DNA of 64,000 nt from Phragmites australis (GCF_958298935.1 NC_084932.1:20687501-20751500); one strand, 5' to 3'; positions 1-12,360 are shown, counted from the stretch's first letter. The notes: generated by a model not told the origin, from the sequence alone. Translations and numbers: made by a program.

Positions 1-2
1 AA

Positions 3-1380
3 GATGAATATGTTATGGTTGTACGCAACAAGGGAAGACTCATCGCGCAAGAATTTGCAAAAGTTGAAGGTTTGGATTTTAGCAAAACATTCACTCCCGT
101 GGCAAGGCTTGAGGCCATTTGTATCCTTCTTGCATTTGCTTCACATCATAACATTAAGTTTTATCACATAGATGTGAAGAGTGCATTCTTAAATGGCTTC
201 ATCAATGAACTTGTTTATGTTAAACAACTCCCTAGTTTCGAAGATCCTAAATATCCTAATCATGTCTATAGGTTGCACAAGGCGTTTTATGGACTTAAGC
301 AAGCCCCAAGAGCTTGGTACAAACACCTACGTGACTTCCTCATCAATCAAAGATTCAAGCTCGGGAGGGTGGACACCACATTGTTCACAAAGATCATCGA
401 CAATGAGCTTTTCTTGTGTAAAATTTATGTTGATGACGTAATATTTTGTTCAACTAACAAAGAGTTCTGTAAGGAATTTGGTGACATGATATCTAGGGAG
501 TTTGAGATGTCGATGATTGGCCATCTCAACTACTTCCTTGGATTTCAAATCAAACAATTGAAGGAAGGGACGCTCATCCATCATGATAAGTACATGAGGG
601 ACATCCTCATGAAGTTCAAGATGGATGATTGCAAGCGAATCAAGACTCCAATGCCTACAAATGGACATCTCGACTTGGATGAAATGGGTAAACTAGTTTA
701 CTAAAAGCTTTATCATTCTATGATTGTGTCACTTCTTTATCTTACCGCATTTAGGCCCGATATTATGTTTAGCATATATATGTGCGCTTGCTTTCAAGCT
801 AATCCTAACGAATCGCATCTTAGCACGGTTAAAAGAATCCTTAGATACCTAAAGCATACACCTAGCATAGGCTTGTAGTACCTGGAAGGTGCTAATTTCC
901 TACTCTTGGGATACTCGGATTCGGACTTTGTCGGATGCCATGTGGATCGCAAGAGTACTTCGGGTGGGTGCCACTTGCTAGGGTGATCCCTAGTTTTATG
1001 GTCTTCTAAGAAGCAAAACTTGGTAGCCTTGTCCATCGCAGAAGCCGAATACATTGCCGCTGGAGCATGTTGTGCTCAAATCCTTTATATGAAGCAAACC
1101 TTGTTCGACTTTTGTGTTCATCTAGAGAAGGTTCCACTCCTTTGTGACAATGAGAATGTCGTAAAAATAATAAACAATCCCGTTCAACACTCTCACACAA
1201 AGCACATTAATATTCGCCATTACTTCCTTAGAGATCATGTGGCTAATAATGATATCTCTCTTAGTAGTGTAAGGTTGGAAGATTAATTAGCGGATATCTT
1301 CACAAAACCTCTAGATGAAGCAAACTTTTGTAGATTGTGAAGTGAGCTGAACGTAATAAATGCTTCAAACGTCATGTGAT
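3..1380 (+). pseudogene. Sirevirus pol fragment: reverse transcriptase C-terminal part and RNase H
   Basis: One reading frame encodes the copia RT and RNase H. RT motifs include ARLEAI, the [10 protein letters not shown] block, [11 protein letters not shown] and the catalytic YVDD (about 430). RNase H motifs include YSDSDF, SIAEAEY and FTKPLDE. The frame is interrupted by TAA at 702, TAG at 876, TGA at 984, TAA at 1284 and TGA at 1338, with no frameshift needed. Compared with the intact codons of the sister copy at 42.7-44.5 kb, the stop at 702 replaces a Gln codon (CAA) and the stop at 876 replaces a Trp codon (TGG). The family copies its RNA into DNA in a cytoplasmic particle; this copy cannot make a full enzyme. 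Confidence 0.92.
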
Positions 1381-2341
1381 GCCTTGTCATATAGATGCAT
1401 TCATGATAGGTGCTTGTCTAACCTTCTAAAAATAGTGGTGAGCATGGGTTTTGCTTGAGATGGTGGTGTCCTAGTTTATGTCAAGGCATGTTGTTGGATT
1501 CACCATGAAGAAGCTTGAGAAGGGAAGTAATATGACAAGATAGATTTATTTTATGCTATGCATTCGTATGCCGTATAACTTGCATTCATGTTTAAATTTT
1601 ATACACTTGTTGTGCATTGCATGTGCATTGGCGGTAGAGAGATCACAAAGGAGGATATCACTCTTTGAGATTGTTGTTTACTCTCGATGTAAATATACAC
1701 ATCTATGAGTTTGATTATAATGAAGTGCTTAATGCCTATTGAGTCATGTTCTGTCGAATTTAAAGTCTTAATCTTTAAGTTCATAGGCAATGTGACTCAT
1801 ACATTTTCTTGGAGTTTTCTCCTCTTTTTTCTTATTTGGTTCTTACTACCTATTGCAAAATTATGTATGCTATAGCCTTTTTGGCAAATATTTGCAAATG
1901 AGTATTTTAGAGAGTGAGGCTTCACTCAAGCTAGTCCAAACATTTGTTTTTGTTGTGTGTTGATTTGAAGTTTGAACTCAGTGAGAGATTTTAGTTCAGC
2001 AGAAAATTTTTCCTTCTCACCAGATGATCCGGTGCCCCTTCGTTCTCCTCAACGGATCATCCGGTCTTCTGTTCTCTCGGCTCAGCTTCTGTGAAGAAGG
2101 TCTGGTGTCTTTATACAGTGAGCAACTCAGTTGCAGCAAATAGTTCGGTGTTTGAAAAATTGTTTGGCACGTAGAAAAAGTCCAGTGTTTGTGAAGTGGC
2201 CAGGACCGGACCTTTCGGTATTCAACCAGTGGCAGGTAAAATTAGAAGTTCTAAAATTTGTCCGGTAATAGTGTTCGGTGTTTAGTGGAGCTTCACCAAA
2301 GTATCGTGTGTTCATAATTGGATTTCTTCAGAAAGAAGATC
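1381..2341 (+). other. Non-coding spacer between Sirevirus pol and its downstream ORF, left half
   Basis: No ORF of note. From about 2020 it contains repeated short motifs such as 'gatccggtg' and 'cggtgttt', typical of Sirevirus spacers and LTRs. The last 80 bases or so (about 2259-2341) recur at about 9352-9432 on the far side of the nested gypsy element. Confidence 0.6.
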
Positions 2342-3263
2342 TGATGAGCCCATGGTTCCTTCGAATACGATCAATATCGCTAATAATCCTCAAATCATAC
2401 AGGGTCCAATTACATGTGCACGTCCAATTATAAGAGCACGTGCACAACAATTAGACCACCAGGTGAACTAGTTCCTTGGATGGATTCCTATTAAATTCTT
2501 GTGATGTTTTATTGCTTAGGAACATGAGAGAAGCATCACAACCTTACCCAGACATCACCCCTCGAAGGCCAAGTCTACTCGGACTTGAGGCTGAGCTCTA
2601 GTCGGGGTCGGGGTCGAAGTCGTGGTCATAGTCGAGTTGTAGGATAGCACGTCAGTAAAACGGGCATAACTCTCTCATACGAAGTCCATTTTTGGCAATC
2701 TTGGACATTCCTGAAAGTTCACAATGAGACCTTTCCAATGGATATGAGCTTGACCAAATATTCCTTATAGTTTAGTTAGAGTCAAAGAAATAAGTGTTGC
2801 GCCACCGTTTTGGACCTAATTGGGTCTTGTAATCGTGTCGGGGTTGGAGTCTAGGTTGTGTATGCCTCTTTCTATGGTTGCACAACCATAGGTCGGCCTC
2901 CTCACGTCCCCTTATATATACATAGTAATCGTCATAGTTTAGCCTCAGGTTTTGCTTAGATTATTCAGTTTTATACAGTTTTCACCGCTTGTTCGGTTTG
3001 TGGAACCCCAACTCGAGCACTTCATTGAAAATTATCAATATTCAGATTGCATCTACCTGTTCTTACTTGTGTTCTCAATTCACTTACAGGAAAAGCCTTC
3101 TTGGCGAGATCAACCGCGTCTTAGCACGGTTAATAACCACATAGTAGTGGTGTAGTGGTTGCGAGGGTTCTCGATCTGTTCTGTCGAAGCCTTTGGATCA
3201 TCAACGTCAAAACTCCACTAATCGATTTATCGTATTACCTTTGGAAGATCGGGCAAATGCACA
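2342..3263 (+). repeat. 5' LTR of the nested gypsy element
   Basis: Begins TGATGAGCCC and ends at ATGCACA, six bases before a tRNA-Met-type primer site. A TATA-like stretch 'cttatatatacata' at about 2911-2925 could be its promoter. Length about 922 bp. Ends are inferred from TG/CA and the primer site, because there is no second LTR for comparison. Confidence 0.65.
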
Positions 3264-3268
3264 TTAAG

Positions 3269-3280
3269 TGGTATCAGAGC
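3269..3280 (+). other. Primer-binding site (tRNA-iMet type) of the gypsy element
   Basis: TGGTATCAGAGC, the standard complement of the 3' end of plant initiator tRNA-Met used to prime minus-strand DNA synthesis, lies five bases after the inferred LTR end. Confidence 0.9.
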
Positions 3281-3555
3281 CAGGTTGCCCGTTAGGTAAT
3301 CTCAGTTATCTCCTTTGTTACGTTGTTTTTTATTACCTAGAGTCCACAAAAATATTTAGATCTTAGTTTTTCCGCTGTCCAAACCACTTTGCGCCTTCAC
3401 AATTTTGTTTGCAGTATTCGCGTTGTTGAGTTTGAGTCCATCGTCGATGTCTTTGTTGCTGGTCGAGTCATCGTGATCTAGTTTCTAGTGTCGAGTCTTG
3501 CTGTTTAGTCGTCGTGTATCTCAGTCTGCCCTTGTTTCCTATAGCTGAGATAGTG

Positions 3556-3970
3556 TCTCTAGTCGAGTCGACCATCAGGTCATGTTCGACCACTAGTCAC
3601 TTTAACCATCTACTCGAGCTCGACCACTAGTTGAGTTAACCATCAAGTCGTGTTCGACCACTAGTCGATTCAACCATCTACTCAAGTTTGACCACTAGTC
3701 TCTTAACCATCTACTCGAGCTCAACCACTAGTCAAGTAGACCATCAAGTCGTATTCGACCACTAGTCACTTTAACCATCTACTCGAGTTCAACCACTAGT
3801 CGAGTCAACCATCAAGTTGTGTTCAACCACTAGTCACTCCAACCATCTACTCGAGTTCAACCACTAGTCGAGTCGACCATCTACTCGGGTTCAACAACTA
3901 GTCACTTCAACCATCTACTCAGGTTCGATCACTAGTCATTTTTGACCACCTCTTCGAACTCAACCACTAG
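3556..3970 (+). repeat. Minisatellite of about 33-bp units in the gypsy leader
   Basis: About twelve imperfect units built on 'aaccatctactcgag' followed by 'ttcgaccactagtc' repeat head to tail. Alternate units read 'accatcaagtcgtgttcg' instead, giving a higher-order two-unit pattern in the left half. It sits between the primer site and gag. Confidence 0.85.
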
Positions 3971-4862
3971 TTGGATTCAACCATCCTTTCGGATTCAACT
4001 ATCCATTCAATTTTGCCTCCACAGTCCAATTGAGTATATCTGTTTCTGGCTGCTCTCGAACACCTCCATACACCCTTCATATCGAGCATTGTCCGACAAA
4101 GTTCGAGTAGCAATCCATAGCCAAAACAGAGGTAGCCAAAGTTCAGAGAGAGAGTATCTTTTTATTACCTTTATACCCCTGCTCTCCGGAAAAAGTTTGT
4201 AACCCACGTACATCACTGGTCTTAGAAAAAGCAGTAGAAGAGTTTTTGAATTTGTGTCACATTCACAAAAAAAGCAAGCAAGAAGTAAATAGTGCAAAAA
4301 AAAGAATCAATTTGCATTGCGAATTTACTTCCATTGTGCTTGTGTCTGTTATACTTTTTGGTTTGCATGAGCTAGTTCTAGGAACATGTTAGGCCAGCAA
4401 CTATGACGAGTACTATAGACTTTTATTCAGCTTTGCTAATCTGATTTCAATTATTGTCATTCCTTACTACTAAATATTCCCTGTCCAAGCTACACCTTCT
4501 CTCGATCAGAACGGTTTCTCCCCTTGAAACTACCTTACTCGTACCTGATAAGGTATCACAAACTAGCCACCGGTTGTGCCAACTGCGGTGATTTGTAAGA
4601 ACACTTGCAAGAGCATGGTAAGATGCTTGAGAGTGTGTGACTCCACCTCCATCACCTAGTAGTCGATAGGGATAATTTATCTTTCGTTGTTTTCTATCTT
4701 CAACTAACCACGGCAAGAGAAGCATTGGATGCATAGGAGTGTGTTTTGAGGGAAGAACTCACAATGGTGTTGAATGATCATCAACAAGCTATTACTGATG
4801 ACTTCAATAAGAAGCTTGCGAAGACAAGCAATACATTGCAATGACTTAATGATAGTATTGCC

Positions 4863-5880
4863 ATGCTCAATACACGCTTTTATCAAGTGGTTAATCAGCC
4901 ACCAAACTATGGTCATGCTGATCCTCATGGCATAGACCATGAGCAAGAGGAGTCCGTCATAGATGATGAAATTTTAAGGCAAGAACAAGATGCCTTTGAT
5001 GCACGACAACGGGACCGATTTAAATTCAACCGTCAAGGTATGAAAGGTAATAATTTTCAGCAACATAACCTACGTGTTAATAATGATCCATTTGCTAAGG
5101 TTAAGTTTACCATACCATCTTTTGCAGATACTTATGATGTTGAAAAATATTTAGATTATGAGATGACAGTTGAACAAAAGTTTAATGCTCATTTAGTTCC
5201 TAAAGTGCATAGAGTTAGGCAAGCCACTAGTGAATTTAAAGAATTTGCAATTATCTGGTGGAATAGAGTATGCATCGATTGATTAGCACCTACCACATGG
5301 AATGATTTAAAGGTTGTTGTGTGTAACAGATTTATTCCACCCTCTTTTAAATATGATTTGCGTAAGAAATTGCAAAGCTTAAACCAAGGTGATAAATCCG
5401 TAGAAGAATATTATCAGGAGCTACAAATTAGTATGTTATGTTGTGATATTATTGAGGATGAAGAGGATGCAATGGCATGTTTTTATGGAGGGTTAAGGTG
5501 TAAAATTCGGGACATAGTTGATTACAAAGAATACAATAGTGTTCCTAGATTATTTCAACTTGCATGTCTGGTAGAAACAGAATTGCAGGGATAACAACAG
5601 AGGCCAAGGAGCAATTTTGGAAGCACGACCACTTCAAAATCAACATCGGGACAAGTCAAAATAGCTCCACGTTCAGCTACCCCTTCTCGAGTAGGGCGCG
5701 TTCAGCAGTGCCTTTGACACTATCACATGCTCCCGAGGTAAGCAAATCCATAAATGTGCAGGGTCCAGCTAAAAGCTCTTCTTCGATTGCTTCAACAGGC
5801 CGATCGGTTGGGATTGTGTGCCACTGATGCAAGGGAATGGGCCACGTTATGAAGGATTACCCAAGTCAGCGAGCGTACAT
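4863..5880 (+). pseudogene. Gypsy gag (capsid and nucleocapsid), broken
   Basis: The capsid region includes 'DPFAKVKFTIPSFADTYDVE', then 'WWNRV', a TGA near 5281, and continuation with 'LRKKLQSLNQGDKSVEEYYQ' and 'YGGLRCKIRD'. A serine-rich linker and a zinc-knuckle-like 'C..C...GH....Y' follow at 5820-5855, where the last cysteine has become tyrosine. Gag would package element RNA; here a stop, frame changes and the damaged zinc knuckle make it non-functional. Confidence 0.8.
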
Positions 5881-6099
5881 TGTAACAGAAGACGGTGGAT
5901 ATGTAAGTGCTAGTGATGTTGAGGATGAATATGCTCTTGCAGCTAACCATGCAGGTAAGAGGATGGTCGTGAGATGGATATCGACCATGAGGAAGTGTTC
6001 GATGCCACTGCCACGGAGGATTATCAAACCCTCATTGTGCAGCGAGTGTTAAGCACTCAAATAGAGCAAGCGGAACATCTACAGTGCTACAATTTGTTC

Positions 6100-9000
6100 A
6101 GATGTTCCTTATAGTCAAGGATTATCGTGTTCGAGTCATTATTGATGGAGGAAGCTGCAACAACTTGGTAAATTCAGATATGATCAAGAAGCTTGCCTTA
6201 ACGACAAGAAATCATCCTCACCCTTATCATATTCAATAGTTCAACAACAGTGGTAAGGTGAAGGTAATGCAAACAGCTAGGGTGCACTTTTCTATTGGTC
6301 CATACCATGATTGTGCTAATTTTGATGTAGTACCCATGCAAGCATGTTCACTTTTGTTAGGACGAGCATGGGAGTTTGATATTGATGCAACACATCATGG
6401 TAGAAGTAATAAGTACACCTTTATGCATAAAGGAAAGAAAATAACTTTTCTACAATTAACCCCTACTAAAATTGTGAAATGTTAACAAGAGATAGCTGAA
6501 AATAAGAGAAAAGAGTTTGAGAATGAATCTGAAAATCAGCAAGTAGCGGAAAACATTTTTCCACCTAAAAAGGAGAAAGCAACAACAACTTCTAAGTCCA
6601 ATGGAATTAGACTAAAAGGGTGTGTTATGCTTGCTACTAAATCTGACCTTGCTGAAATTTATGATAATAAGCTACCATGCTATGCTTTGATATGCAAAGA
6701 TGTTTCAGTTTCACTCGAGGATATATCTAACTCTTTGTCTCCTGCTGTTGCTAACCTTTTGCAGGAGTTTGTGGATGTATTTCCAGCTGAGGTACCCCCA
6801 GGATTACCACCTATTCAAGGTAAACATCAAATTAATTTGATTCTGGGAGCAACTTTGCCAAACCATGCTGCATATAGGATCAACCTGGAAGAGACTAAGG
6901 AAATTCAGTGACAAGTCCAAGACCTTTTGGACCGCGGGTATGTACGAGAAAGTATTAGCCCTTGTGCTGTTCCCATTCTTTTGATTTCTAAGAAAGACAG
7001 TAGTTGGCGTATGTGTGTTGATTATAGAGCCATCAATAATATTACTATAAGATATCGTCACCCTATCTCTAGGTTAGATAATATGCTTGATGAGTTGAGT
7101 GGTTCTATAATTTTCACTAAAATTGACTTGCAAAGTGGATACCACCAGATTAGAATGAAACTTGGAGATGAATGGAAGACTGCATTTAAAATTAAGTTTT
7201 GTTTGTATGAGTGGTTAGTAATGCCTTTTGGGTTAACTAATGCACCTAGTACTTTCATGTGATTGATGAACAAAGTTTTATGTGCTTTCATTGGGAGATT
7301 TGTGGTGGTTTACTTTGATGACATTTTAATTTACAGCAAGTCATATAAACTTCACTTTGATCACTTACGTGCTGTTTTTAACGCTTTGAGAGATGTACAT
7401 TTGTTTTGGTAACCTCAAAAAGTGCACATTTTGCATGGATCGAGTTTCTTTTCTTGGCTATGTTGTTACTCCACAAGGAATAGAGGTGGATGAAACAAAA
7501 ATCAAAGCCATAAAGAGCTGGGCAACTCTGATACTGTTACATAAGTGAGAAGTTTTTATGGTCTTGTGGGTTTCTATCGGTGATTTGTGCAGGATTTCAG
7601 CACTATTGTTGCTTCATTAAACGAGTTAACAAAGAAATGAGTAGTTTTCAAATGGGGACCTGCACAAGAACAAATATTCAAGTTATTGAAAGAGACTCAC
7701 CCATGCTCCATTGCTCCAATTCCCTGATTTTGGTAAGACCTTTGAACTGGAATGTGATGCTAGTGCGATTGGAATTGGAGGTGTGCTAATTCAAGAAGGT
7801 AAACTTATTGCTTATTTCAGCAAGAAATTAAGTGGACCAAGTCTGAATTATTCCTTTTGAGTGTATTCTTTAGTTCATATGTTTGAAACTTTGCAACATT
7901 ATCTATGGTCCAAAGAATTTGTTATACATTCTGGTCAGGAATCGCTGAAACATATTAGAAGTCAAGCTAAATTGCATAAGCGACGTGCTAAATGAGTAGA
8001 ATTTATTGATTATTTTCCTTATGTCATAAAACATAAGAAAGGAAAGAACAATGTGATTGTTGATGCACTTTCTAGATGTTATACATGTTATCTCAACTTG
8101 ATCATAAGATTTTTGGTTTAAAAACCATTAAGGACTTGTATGCTGCTAATTTAGACTTTAAAAAAGTGCTTGAACATTGTAAAGAAGGAAAAATATGGAA
8201 TAAATATGTGCTGAATAACGGATTGCTCTATCGTCCTAACAAGCTATGCATTCCAGCTAGCTCTATTCATCTTTTGTTGTTGTAGGAGGTGCATGGAGGA
8301 GGATTGATGGCACATTTTGGAGCAAAGAAGACTGAAGATGTGTTGGCCGCTCATTTCTTTTGGCCAAAGATGAGATGTGACATCGAGCGCTACGTGTCAT
8401 GTTGCACCACTTACAATAAAGCTAAGTCTCGCTTAAATCCACATGGTCTTTACATGCCTCTTCCTGTTCCTAATGTATCTTGGAAGGATATTTCTATGGA
8501 TTTTGTTTTAGAATTGCCTAGGACAACGAGTGGGAGGGATAGCATATTTAAAATTATGGATCATTTTTCTAAAACAGCACATTTTATGCCTTGTCACAAG
8601 AGCGATGATGCTACAAACATAGCTGATTTGTTTTTTAGGGAAATCGTTCGACTACATGGAGTGCCTAATACTATCGTCTCGGATCGTGACATAAAGTTTT
8701 TGGGTCACTTTTGGAGATCACTTTGGAATAAATTGGGGATGAAGCTGTTGTTTTCTACTACATATCATCCCCAAACCGATGGTCAAACAGAGGTTGTCAA
8801 CTGTACATTATCGACCATATTACGGGTAGTTCTAAAGAAAAATTTGAGGATGTGGGAAGAGTGTTTACCACATATTGAATTTGCTTACAATAGGTTGGTA
8901 CGCTCTACCACCAAGGTAAGTCTGTTCTAGCTAGTGTATGGATTTAATCCCCGTGCTCCTATTGATTTACTATCTTTGACTACTTTTGAAAGACTTAATT

Positions 9001-9350
9001 TAGATGCTAAGAAACGTGCTGAATTTATTCTTAAGTTACATGAAACCACTAAAAAGAATATAGAGAGCATGACTAAAAAATATATGATTGCTGGAAGTAA
9101 AGGTAGCAAGGAAATAAAATTTGAACCAGGTGATTTAGTTTGGTTTGCATTTAAGGAATGATTGGTTTCCAGAACTAAGAAAGTCAAAATTGATGTCTAG
9201 AGCTGATGGATCATTAAAGATAATTGAGAAAATTAATGACAATGCATATAAATTGGACCTACCTGTAGATTTTGGGGTTAGTCCCACATTTAATATTTCA
9301 GATCTGAAGCCCTACTTAGGAGAAGAAGAAGAGCTTGAGTCGAGAATAGT
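6100..9350 (+). pseudogene. Gypsy pol: protease, RT, RNase H, integrase, broken
   Basis: Protease: 'VIIDGGSCNNLV' (about 6140) with the active-site Asp; a TAG follows at about 6238. RT: 'FVDVFPAEVPPGLPP' (6770), a TGA at 6909, '[12 protein letters not shown]', '[15 protein letters not shown]', '[13 protein letters not shown]' then TGA at 7260, and the catalytic YFDDIL at about 7315. A frameshift follows near 7400. RNase H is scattered over 7700-8070 ('FELECDASAIGIGGVL'). Integrase: 8289-8930 with an HHCC remnant, 'MDFVLELP', '[10 protein letters not shown]' and '[13 protein letters not shown]'. The C-terminal tail reads 'NDNAYKLDLPVDFGVSPTFN' and 'ISDLKPYLGEEEE'. It cannot encode a full polyprotein. 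Confidence 0.9.
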
Positions 9351-9351
9351 G

Positions 9352-10339
9352 TCTGGTGATAGTGTCTGGTGTTCAGTGGAGCTTCACCAGAGTATCATGT
9401 GTTCATAATTGGATTTCTTTAGAAAGAAGATCCGGTGTTCAGTGAAACATCACCAGAACCTCTGGTGTTTGAAAGTTGTCCCGGGTCCGTTTTGAGATGC
9501 TCTCTAGAAATATTTGTCTGGTGCTCAGTTCTCAGCATCACCGGACCTTCCGGTGTTTGCAAGATTCATGGGACCCACCTGTCAGCTCTCGGTCACCGCT
9601 CTCCTCTCTATGTTTTCAATCCAGCGTCACCACCCATCCCCACCGGCTTGCCGACCCTACGCCTGCTGCCACCGACCAGAGCCGCCGCCCTACGCCCTAA
9701 GCTGCCCTCTGTGCCACCGTCCAGGTCGTCGACCGCCAATCTCTCCCCCTCACCATCATCTCCTCCATCTTGGTCATCGTGAGCACAAATTTCGGCCAAA
9801 TCTCGCTCTCAAATTTCGAAATTCCTTTCAAATTTATGAAAATTCATGTGAATTGCATTCAAACCAATGTAAATTTAGTTCAAATCGATGCAATTTGAGA
9901 TCATGTTCATCTGTATATGAGTTTAATTTCTTGAACTCTTTACATTCGAGTTGAATTCATTCAAATTTGATCAAATATCATTTTAAATTCAACCCAATCC
10001 AAGAAATTCATGATAATTTGCTAAAATTAGAACCACATCATTCACTTTGATCATGTATTAGGGCATGTTGATCTAAATTGTGGATAATGTGCTTAATTCT
10101 TTCGTATCTAGGTCAAAATCTTGCAAATTTGTCCCAAGTTCATATATCTTTTGATCAATTTATTCAAATTAAAGTCATATTCTTTGAATTTGATCATTGC
10201 CCTATCGCAAACATGATTCCATAGCATGATCTTCAAAATTCTCCAATATTCTTGCTTAGAATTCAGTTTTGCGTCAATATCTTGCCAATTTTATACCCAA
10301 TGTGTTTGCTCATCTTGTTGTCATTTATCTATCTATTAG
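9352..10339 (+). other. Sirevirus spacer, right half, and leader of the downstream ORF
   Basis: The first 80 bases nearly repeat 2259-2341. Further 'ccggtgttt' motifs follow to about 9560, then a C-rich stretch (9600-9780) and an AT-rich stretch. The sequence 'tctatctattag' directly before the ATG at 10340 looks like a splice acceptor, so the downstream ORF may be expressed from a spliced transcript (inference). No supported gene. Confidence 0.55.
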
Positions 10340-12360
10340 ATGGGTCATGAGCACACTAACAAGGGCAAGGGCAAGGCTGTTGAGCAGCCAAACAAGAAGT
10401 CGAAGGCTGAGAAGGAGTGGGATAGAGCCTTAGTAGCAGCTGAGGCAGCAGACACTCTGCGAGGTTTTGTGATCCGTGGCGACTCCACTACTCCGTGTCG
10501 GTCCACCCGCACCCATCCTGCCAGGAGGTTAGGCTCGACGCCTTCTGGCCAATTAGGTAGCCAAAAGAGGGCTCATCAGGAGACAGAGCCAGTTGAGGAG
10601 GAGGAGGAGCAGGCAGTGCAGCAGCAAACAGAGCAGCCACGTGCAGAGGCAGCGCTCAGGCTCAACGATGTGACTTCTTACAAGTCATCGAGGATTAAGA
10701 AACTTCGTTTTGTGCCCATTGAGGAGTGGTTTCCTAAGGTTAGGGATGAGGGAGTTGATCCCTGGTTCTAGATAGTCCTGCAGGAGAGCTTCTTCCACTC
10801 CTATCTCATGAAGAAGGTCAGTTTGAGTCAGCACAAAATGCTCAACTAGCGTTATATGCAATTAGCTACAGGGGGAGTGGACGTGAGGCAGGACTTAGAC
10901 GCCTTCCCTGGACTTCTAGCTCTGCTCACTGACGTGGACAAATATGTAGAGGACTGGGCTAGAGTGTTTTACGCCACAATATAGATTGCACCAGAAAGGA
11001 ACTTTATTCAGTTCATGTTCAGGGTGACACTTTCATATGATATCAGTCTGCTTAAGGCTCTAGTGGTTCAAGCTAGTTCCAAGTATCTGCACAAGGTCAT
11101 TCATCCGAACGCTGAACCCCCTCGTCGTCCTCTGGTTGGTGGCATCTTCCCCACTAATGAGGACATCAGGCCGCTCTTCAAACAACCCTTCGCTCCAGGT
11201 TCACCGCGATTGCCAGACATGCGGACACCTATAGCGACCACATGGCCCTGAGACGGAGTTTGCTGCCGAGGATCAGCTATGGAGAGGCCATCACCAGCCT
11301 ACAGCAGTGGTGGATTCTATCTATCCTCACTCACCGTCATTTTGATATCATGGATCTGATCTTGTGTGAGATTGAGGATGCTATTGCAGAGGGGATGTCC
11401 CTAGCCAAACAGTAGTCATTGCATACTTCATCTCTCATTTGCTTGTTCACAGCATCAGGTATCCTGAGTTCCTTGAGGCCTATGAGGAGTCTCCTACTCG
11501 CTTAAAGGAGTATACTCCTTCTACTCTCATAGACAGACACCATGGTCAGCAAGCCATGGTTCATGCTCAAGAGCTGATCCCTATTGACGAGTGAGGGAGG
11601 GTAGCAGCTGAGGACCAGGCCCTAGCAGAGACCAAGGCCTTTACCTCAGTATATCTTTGACGTGGAAAGCGATTCAGACTCGGACGACACTGAGTACATT
11701 CCTCCAGTTGCTAGGACACATGATGCCAAGGCAGGAGGTTCTTCTCAGGCAGCCCCTCAAACATCTGTTCTTACTTCTTCGACACCTAAGATAGTTCCTC
11801 CAGTGACCCCTGCTGCGCAGACTTTAGAGCTTACATTGATTCTTCAGCAGATGCAGCAGCAGCAAGTAGTTCAGCAGCAGCAGCTAACAGCACAAATTGA
11901 GATGCAAGAGAAGCTTCAGGGCGACATGATTCACCAACAGGAGCAGCAGATGATCTTCTTGCAGTCTTTTCAACAGCAACAGCAAGCCATGTTCTCAGCA
12001 CTTCAGTCAGACAGAGAGAACAATGCTCGTATGTTCTCATTCCTGTTCCAGCACACCGGCCTTCAGTTGCCAGCTGCACCTTCAGCACCAGCTCCAGCCA
12101 CCAGTCCTCTCCCAGGCAGCGTCAGCAGACTTTTGACTACTATGGGATCAGACTTTTCACTGTCAGCTCTCTTCACCACCAAAGTACCTTCTCAGCCTGC
12201 CGAGACGTCTTCGAGGATAGTGCTTACTTCACTGACGTCACCTCTACCCACTGGACATCTCTATTTTGAGGACTCGCCGCAGCCAACCGTTCCAGCTTAG
12301 TAGCCTCCTGTTGTGCCTCCAACTAACTCGCAATCTGTGCTAGATGAGGTCGATCCTACT
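10340..12360 (+). pseudogene. Broken Sirevirus downstream ORF (PF20167-like, 'putative plant transposon protein')
   Basis: It starts MGHEHTNKGKGKAVE, a basic N-terminus, then an acidic/Gln stretch and 'TSYKSSRIKKLRFVPIEEWF'. After a TAG at 10769 the same frame continues with 'QDLDAFPGLLALLTD' and 'YVEDWARVFYATI', then TAG at 10984, 'IAPERNFIQFMFRVTL' and 'RRPLVGGIFPTNEDIRP'. A frameshift near 11245 leads to 'LILCEIEDAIAEGMSLAKQ' and a stop. A final frame (11662-12300) has 'DSDSDDTEYIPPVA' and a Gln-rich coiled-coil-like segment. The YVEDWARVFYAT block matches my memory of the PF20167 family. It occupies the position of the so-called envelope-like gene of Sireviruses; no signal peptide or membrane segment is visible. 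Function is unknown. Confidence 0.7.

Larger units (their letters stand above)
2342..9351 (+). mobile_element. Degenerate Ty3/gypsy retrotransposon lacking its 3' LTR
   Basis: Order: 5' LTR (2342-3263), tRNA-Met primer site (3269-3280), leader with a 33-bp minisatellite, gag, protease, RT, RNase H, integrase. The order RT-RNase H-integrase defines Ty3/gypsy. RT and integrase-tail wording resembles the chromovirus branch, perhaps CRM, but a tree would be needed. Stops and frameshifts run throughout. A 3' LTR resembling 2342-3263 should follow at about 9350 but is not there; Sirevirus spacer resumes instead. The element is therefore truncated, probably by illegitimate recombination. Confidence 0.85.

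Noticed and set aside
3556..3970. CRISPR-like regularly spaced repeat
   Set aside because: Units are contiguous and diverged with no unique spacers, and the genome is a plant's; it is a minisatellite in a retrotransposon leader.
2342..9351. Definite assignment of the gypsy element to the centromeric CRM clade
   Set aside because: RT and integrase-tail wording suggests a chromovirus, but without an alignment or tree the clade cannot be fixed.
10340..12300. A host gene with Gln-rich regulator features
   Set aside because: Its position after Sirevirus RNase H, the PF20167-like block and its stops point to a broken retroelement ORF.
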